Shown: in pieces, positions 61,369-64,000 of the stretch | Position numbering within the stretch: position 1 is the stretch's first letter | Layout of the letters: each line of letters opens with the position of its first letter | The notes under the pieces: generated by a model | Databases searched by the model: none | Told to the model about the DNA's origin: nothing | The model's input: the letters and a program-made list of their open reading frames with translations, nothing else | Assembly: GCF_021261325.1 (NCBI RefSeq) | Contig: NZ_JAJSBI010000005.1 | Span: 310,001 to 374,000, forward strand | Reading direction: 5' to 3' | DNA from: Streptomyces guryensis | GTDB lineage: Bacteria > Actinomycetota > Actinomycetes > Streptomycetales > Streptomycetaceae | Length of the DNA: 64,000 bases | Made by a program: the position numbers and the translations under genes

Positions 61369-62898
61369 ATGGTTTCTCGGATCGCCTGTGTGGGAGGCGG
61401 CCCCGGTGGGCTGTTCTTCGCGGCGCTGATCAAGCAGGCCGATCCGTCGGTCGAGGTGACGGTCTTCGAGCGCAACCGCGCGGAGGACACCTTCGGCTTC
61501 GGTGTGGTGTTCTCGGACGCGACCCTGGCCGCGATCCATGCGGCGGACCCCGTCCTGCGCACGGCTCTCGCCGAGTACGGCAGGCACTGGGACGACATCG
61601 AGGTACGGCTGAAGGGGCAGCGGATCCGCTGCGGCGGCAACGGCATGGCCGCCATCACCCGCAAGACCCTCCTCCAGCTGCTGCACCGGCGGGCCGAGGA
61701 GGTCGGCGTCGAGCTCCGCTTCAGCCACGACATCCCCGCGGATCCGGCCGAGCCGGCCGGCTACGACCTGATCGTGGCCGCCGACGGGGCGAACTCCCGC
61801 TTCCGCGACCGGCTCGCCGATGTGCTCGTACCGGAGGTGGAGGTCGCCACCGCCAAGTTCATCTGGTTCGGCACGGACTATCTCTTCGACGGTCTGACCT
61901 TCGTGCACGAGCACGGCCCGCACGGCACCTTCGCCGTCCACGGCTACCCGATCAGCGACGGCGTCAGCACCTTCATCGTGGAGACCGACGAGGAGTCCTG
62001 GCGCCGGGCGGGGCTCGACGAGTTCGACACCGCGCAGCCGCCCGGCCCGAGCGACGAGAAGAGCAAGGCGTACCTGGAGAAGCTCTTCGCCGAGCAGATC
62101 GACGGCCGCGAGCTGCTGGTCAACAACTCCCGCTGGGGCAACTTCCGCACCCGGCGCACCCACCGCTGGCACAGCGGCAACACCGTCCTGCTCGGCGACG
62201 CCGCCCACACCGCGCACTTCTCCGTCGGCTCCGGAACCAAGATGGCCATGGAGGACGCCGTCGCCCTCGCCGACAGCCTCCTCGCTCACCGCGACGACCT
62301 GCCGAGCGCCCTGGAGGCGTACGAGACGGCGCGTCGCCCCTCGGTGGAGAAGATCCAGAACTCTGCCCGGCCGAGCCTGTCCTGGTGGGAGCACTTCGGC
62401 CGCTACCACGACGCGTTCGAACCGATGCAGTTCGCCTTCCACTTCATCTCCCGCAGCATCGGCAAGGAACGGATCGCGCGCCGCGATCCCGACTTCGTCG
62501 ACCAGGTCGTACGTGACTGGCGGGCCGCGCACGACGGCCACGCGCCCCTGGACACGCCACTGCGGCTGGGGGAGCGGGAGTTCACCGTACGGCACCTGGC
62601 CGAGGCCGAACTCGCGGAACTGCGCACCGAGGCGGGCCTATGCCTCACCGCCCCCGGCAGCGAGGCTCAACTACCGCCGATCTACGACCAGTTGGCCGAC
62701 GCCATGAGCGGGGACACACCTCCGGAACTGGTTGCCGTGCAGGGTGGAACCCCCCTCACCCGGTCCCTGCTCGCCGAACAGGCCCGGCTGGTGCACGGCG
62801 TGCCCGCGCTGATCGTGGAGGACGGGATGGACGAGGACCGGGCCGAGACGCTGCTGCTGTCCGGCCGCGCCGACCTGGTGGGGCGGGAGCAGACATGA
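61369..62898 (+). CDS. FAD-dependent aryl-CoA hydroxylase (salicylyl-CoA 5-hydroxylase-like)
   Basis: A 509-residue flavin monooxygenase. The FAD loop is IACVGGGPGGLFFAALIK at residue 5, the DG motif LIVAADGANSRFRDRLAD, and the ribityl-binding GDAAHTAHFSVGSGTKMAME. The TFGFGVVFSDATLAAIHAADP and FIWFGTDYLFDGLTFV stretches are those of salicylyl-CoA and anthraniloyl-CoA hydroxylases. In Streptomyces some relatives carry an extra C-terminal oxidoreductase; here about 150 residues follow the monooxygenase part and no such domain is visible. GGAGG lies 8 nt before the ATG. Its stop overlaps the next start as ATGA. It probably hydroxylates an aromatic CoA thioester en route to ring cleavage. Confidence 0.88.
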   Translation: MVSRIACVGGGPGGLFFAALIKQADPSVEVTVFERNRAEDTFGFGVVFSDATLAAIHAADPVLRTALAEYGRHWDDIEVRLKGQRIRCGGNGMAAITRKTLLQLLHRRAEEVGVELRFSHDIPADPAEPAGYDLIVAADGANSRFRDRLADVLVPEVEVATAKFIWFGTDYLFDGLTFVHEHGPHGTFAVHGYPISDGVSTFIVETDEESWRRAGLDEFDTAQPPGPSDEKSKAYLEKLFAEQIDGRELLVNNSRWGNFRTRRTHRWHSGNTVLLGDAAHTAHFSVGSGTKMAMEDAVALADSLLAHRDDLPSALEAYETARRPSVEKIQNSARPSLSWWEHFGRYHDAFEPMQFAFHFISRSIGKERIARRDPDFVDQVVRDWRAAHDGHAPLDTPLRLGEREFTVRHLAEAELAELRTEAGLCLTAPGSEAQLPPIYDQLADAMSGDTPPELVAVQGGTPLTRSLLAEQARLVHGVPALIVEDGMDEDRAETLLLSGRADLVGREQT

Positions 62899-64000
62899 GC
62901 ACGAACCTGAGCCCGCTGTTCGCGCCGGAGGGCGTGGTGGTGATCGGCGCCTCGCGGCAGAGCGGAAAGCTGGGCGCCGCCATGGCCCGCTCGCTGGCCT
63001 CCTTCCCCGGCGCCCGGGCCCTGGTCAACGCCCGGCGCCCGGAGCCCGGCGAGGGCCTGTACGCCTCCGTCGCCGAGGCCGTCGCACACACCGGAGCACG
63101 GCTCGACCTGGCCGTTCTGTGCGTGCCCGCGGCCGGCTGCGCGGACGCGCTGGCCGAGGCGGCCGCCGCCGGCTGCCGTGCCGCGCTGGTCTGCGCCGGC
63201 GGCTTCGGCGAGACGGGGCCGGAGGGCGGGGCGCACGCGGACGCGCTGCGCCGGGTCGCCCACCGGACCGGGGTGCGGCTGCTCGGACCGAACACCTCCG
63301 GTTTCTTCGCCCCCCACCTTGGCCTGACGGCCAGCTTCGTGCCCGCGGCCGGGCAACTACCGGCCGGGGACGTCGCGGTGGTCGCGGCCAGCGGCGGCGT
63401 CAACCACGCCCTCGCGTTCGACCTGGTAGCCGCCGGCAACGGGATCAGCCTCGGCGTCGGCATCGGGGCCGGCCTCGACGTCACCTCCGCGGACATCCTG
63501 GAGCACCTCGCGGGCGACGGGCGTACGACGGCCGTGGCGCTGCATCTGGAGACGGTTCCGGACGGGCCCCGGCTGGTGGAGGCCGTACGGCTGGTGGCTG
63601 CCGTCAAGCCGGTCGTGGCCCTCGTCGTCGGCCGTACGGATGTAGGAGACTTCGCCCGGTCGCACACCGGAGCGCTCGCCACCTCCTGGCGCACCACGCG
63701 AGCCGCGCTGCGGCAGGCCGGAGCCGTGGTCGTGGACGACGAACGCGAGATGGTGGACGCACTCACCGCCCTCTCCCGCATCCAGCTGCGCCCCCACCCG
63801 GACCCGGGACTCGGCCTCGTGACCGCCCAGGCCGGCCCCGGGCTGCTGATCGCCGACCGTGCGGGCACCGACGGCATCCGGATGCCCGAGCTGGCCGACA
63901 CCACCCAGGGCACCCTGCGCGGACTGCTGCCTCCGCTCACCTACCAGCGCAACCCGGTCGACACCGGGCGGCCCGCCGAGACCTTCGCCCGCGTCCTCGC
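62895..64000 (+). CDS. ADP-forming acyl-CoA ligase, 5' part
   Basis: The first 368 residues of a CoA-binding ligase; the gene continues past the window edge. It has the CoA-binding Rossmann domain PEGVVVIGASRQSGKLGAAM, RLDLAVLCVPAAGCADALAE, and a ligase CoA domain with RLLGPNTSGFFAPHLGLTAS, VAVVAASGGVNHALAF, TTAVALHLETV, and SHTGALATSWRTTRAAL (phospho-His region). This is the layout of ADP-forming acyl-CoA synthetases. Coupled by ATGA to the hydroxylase gene, it could make the salicylyl- or related CoA substrate for it. Its C-terminal ATP-grasp half lies outside the window. Confidence 0.8.
   Translation, partial: MSTNLSPLFAPEGVVVIGASRQSGKLGAAMARSLASFPGARALVNARRPEPGEGLYASVAEAVAHTGARLDLAVLCVPAAGCADALAEAAAAGCRAALVCAGGFGETGPEGGAHADALRRVAHRTGVRLLGPNTSGFFAPHLGLTASFVPAAGQLPAGDVAVVAASGGVNHALAFDLVAAGNGISLGVGIGAGLDVTSADILEHLAGDGRTTAVALHLETVPDGPRLVEAVRLVAAVKPVVALVVGRTDVGDFARSHTGALATSWRTTRAALRQAGAVVVDDEREMVDALTALSRIQLRPHPDPGLGLVTAQAGPGLLIADRAGTDGIRMPELADTTQGTLRGLLPPLTYQRNPVDTGRPAETFARVL

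Overview
This 64 kb window is very GC-rich, with GTG starts, many ATGA overlaps, Tat and Sec exported hydrolases, SpoIIE-type phosphatases, a mycothiol-dependent isomerase family member and lineage-typical DUF families. It is almost certainly Streptomyces chromosome, probably from an accessory or arm-proximal part: there are no ribosomal or core replication genes, and catabolic, secreted and regulatory genes dominate. I see no rRNA, tRNA, CRISPR array or insertion sequence.

Layout. 0-3.9 kb: DUF5133 protein, a small unknown protein, a two-gene graspetide RiPP locus (tgmA precursor and tgmB ATP-grasp ligase), a DUF1232 protein, and a membrane protein with four exact 33-residue repeats. 3.9-11.9 kb: an unknown coiled-coil protein, a PadR regulator with a coupled membrane protein and candidate operator, a DUF1152 protein, a flavin monooxygenase, ferredoxin reductase fprA behind an iron-box-like site, then a deletion-scarred sigma factor/CU044_5270-family remnant. 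11.9-25.2 kb: GH46 chitosanase with a palindromic operator, two large SpoIIE sensor phosphatases, a GNAT acetyltransferase, and a four-gene operon of GH18 chitinase, ricin-lectin beta-helix exoprotein, ThuA-like exoprotein and protein O-mannosyltransferase.

25-41 kb: MDMPI-like enzyme, cytochrome P450, frameshifted methyltransferase, a sortase-anchored DUF1996 protein, an MFS transporter next to a 37-bp palindrome, then a glycerol/ether-lipid-like block (GlpD, TetR, AGPS-like flavoenzyme, diacylglycerol kinase), a flavodoxin-like protein, an AhpD-like protein, and a DUF485 protein with an acetate-type symporter. 41-48 kb: Ser/Thr kinase with DCG in place of DFG, penicillin-binding-type serine hydrolase, phosphoglucomutase, a third SpoIIE phosphatase with a MASE1 membrane protein, and a small secreted protein.

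48-64 kb: an ABC importer operon ending in an unusual HAD-phosphatase/EEP-phosphodiesterase fusion, faced by a HutC-type GntR regulator with a palindromic operator between; an XRE/SDR pair; a frameshifted small peptide gene; an orphan molybdo-hydroxylase flavin subunit; an alpha/beta hydrolase; a second GH18 chitinase behind two dre (DasR-type) sites; a TPR-protein remnant; and a PaaX-controlled aryl-CoA pathway (flavin hydroxylase plus an ADP-forming CoA ligase) that runs off the right edge.

Themes: chitin/chitosan use (three secreted hydrolases with recognisable operators), partner-switch signalling (three PP2C-type phosphatases), and scavenging of organic phosphate or aromatic compounds. 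Strongest leads are the Pmt-linked exoenzyme operon, the HAD-EEP import operon, the graspetide locus and the GlpD/AGPS/DAGK block. Several genes look broken, so the region is in active decay. Start sites, operators and folds are read by eye and not computed.
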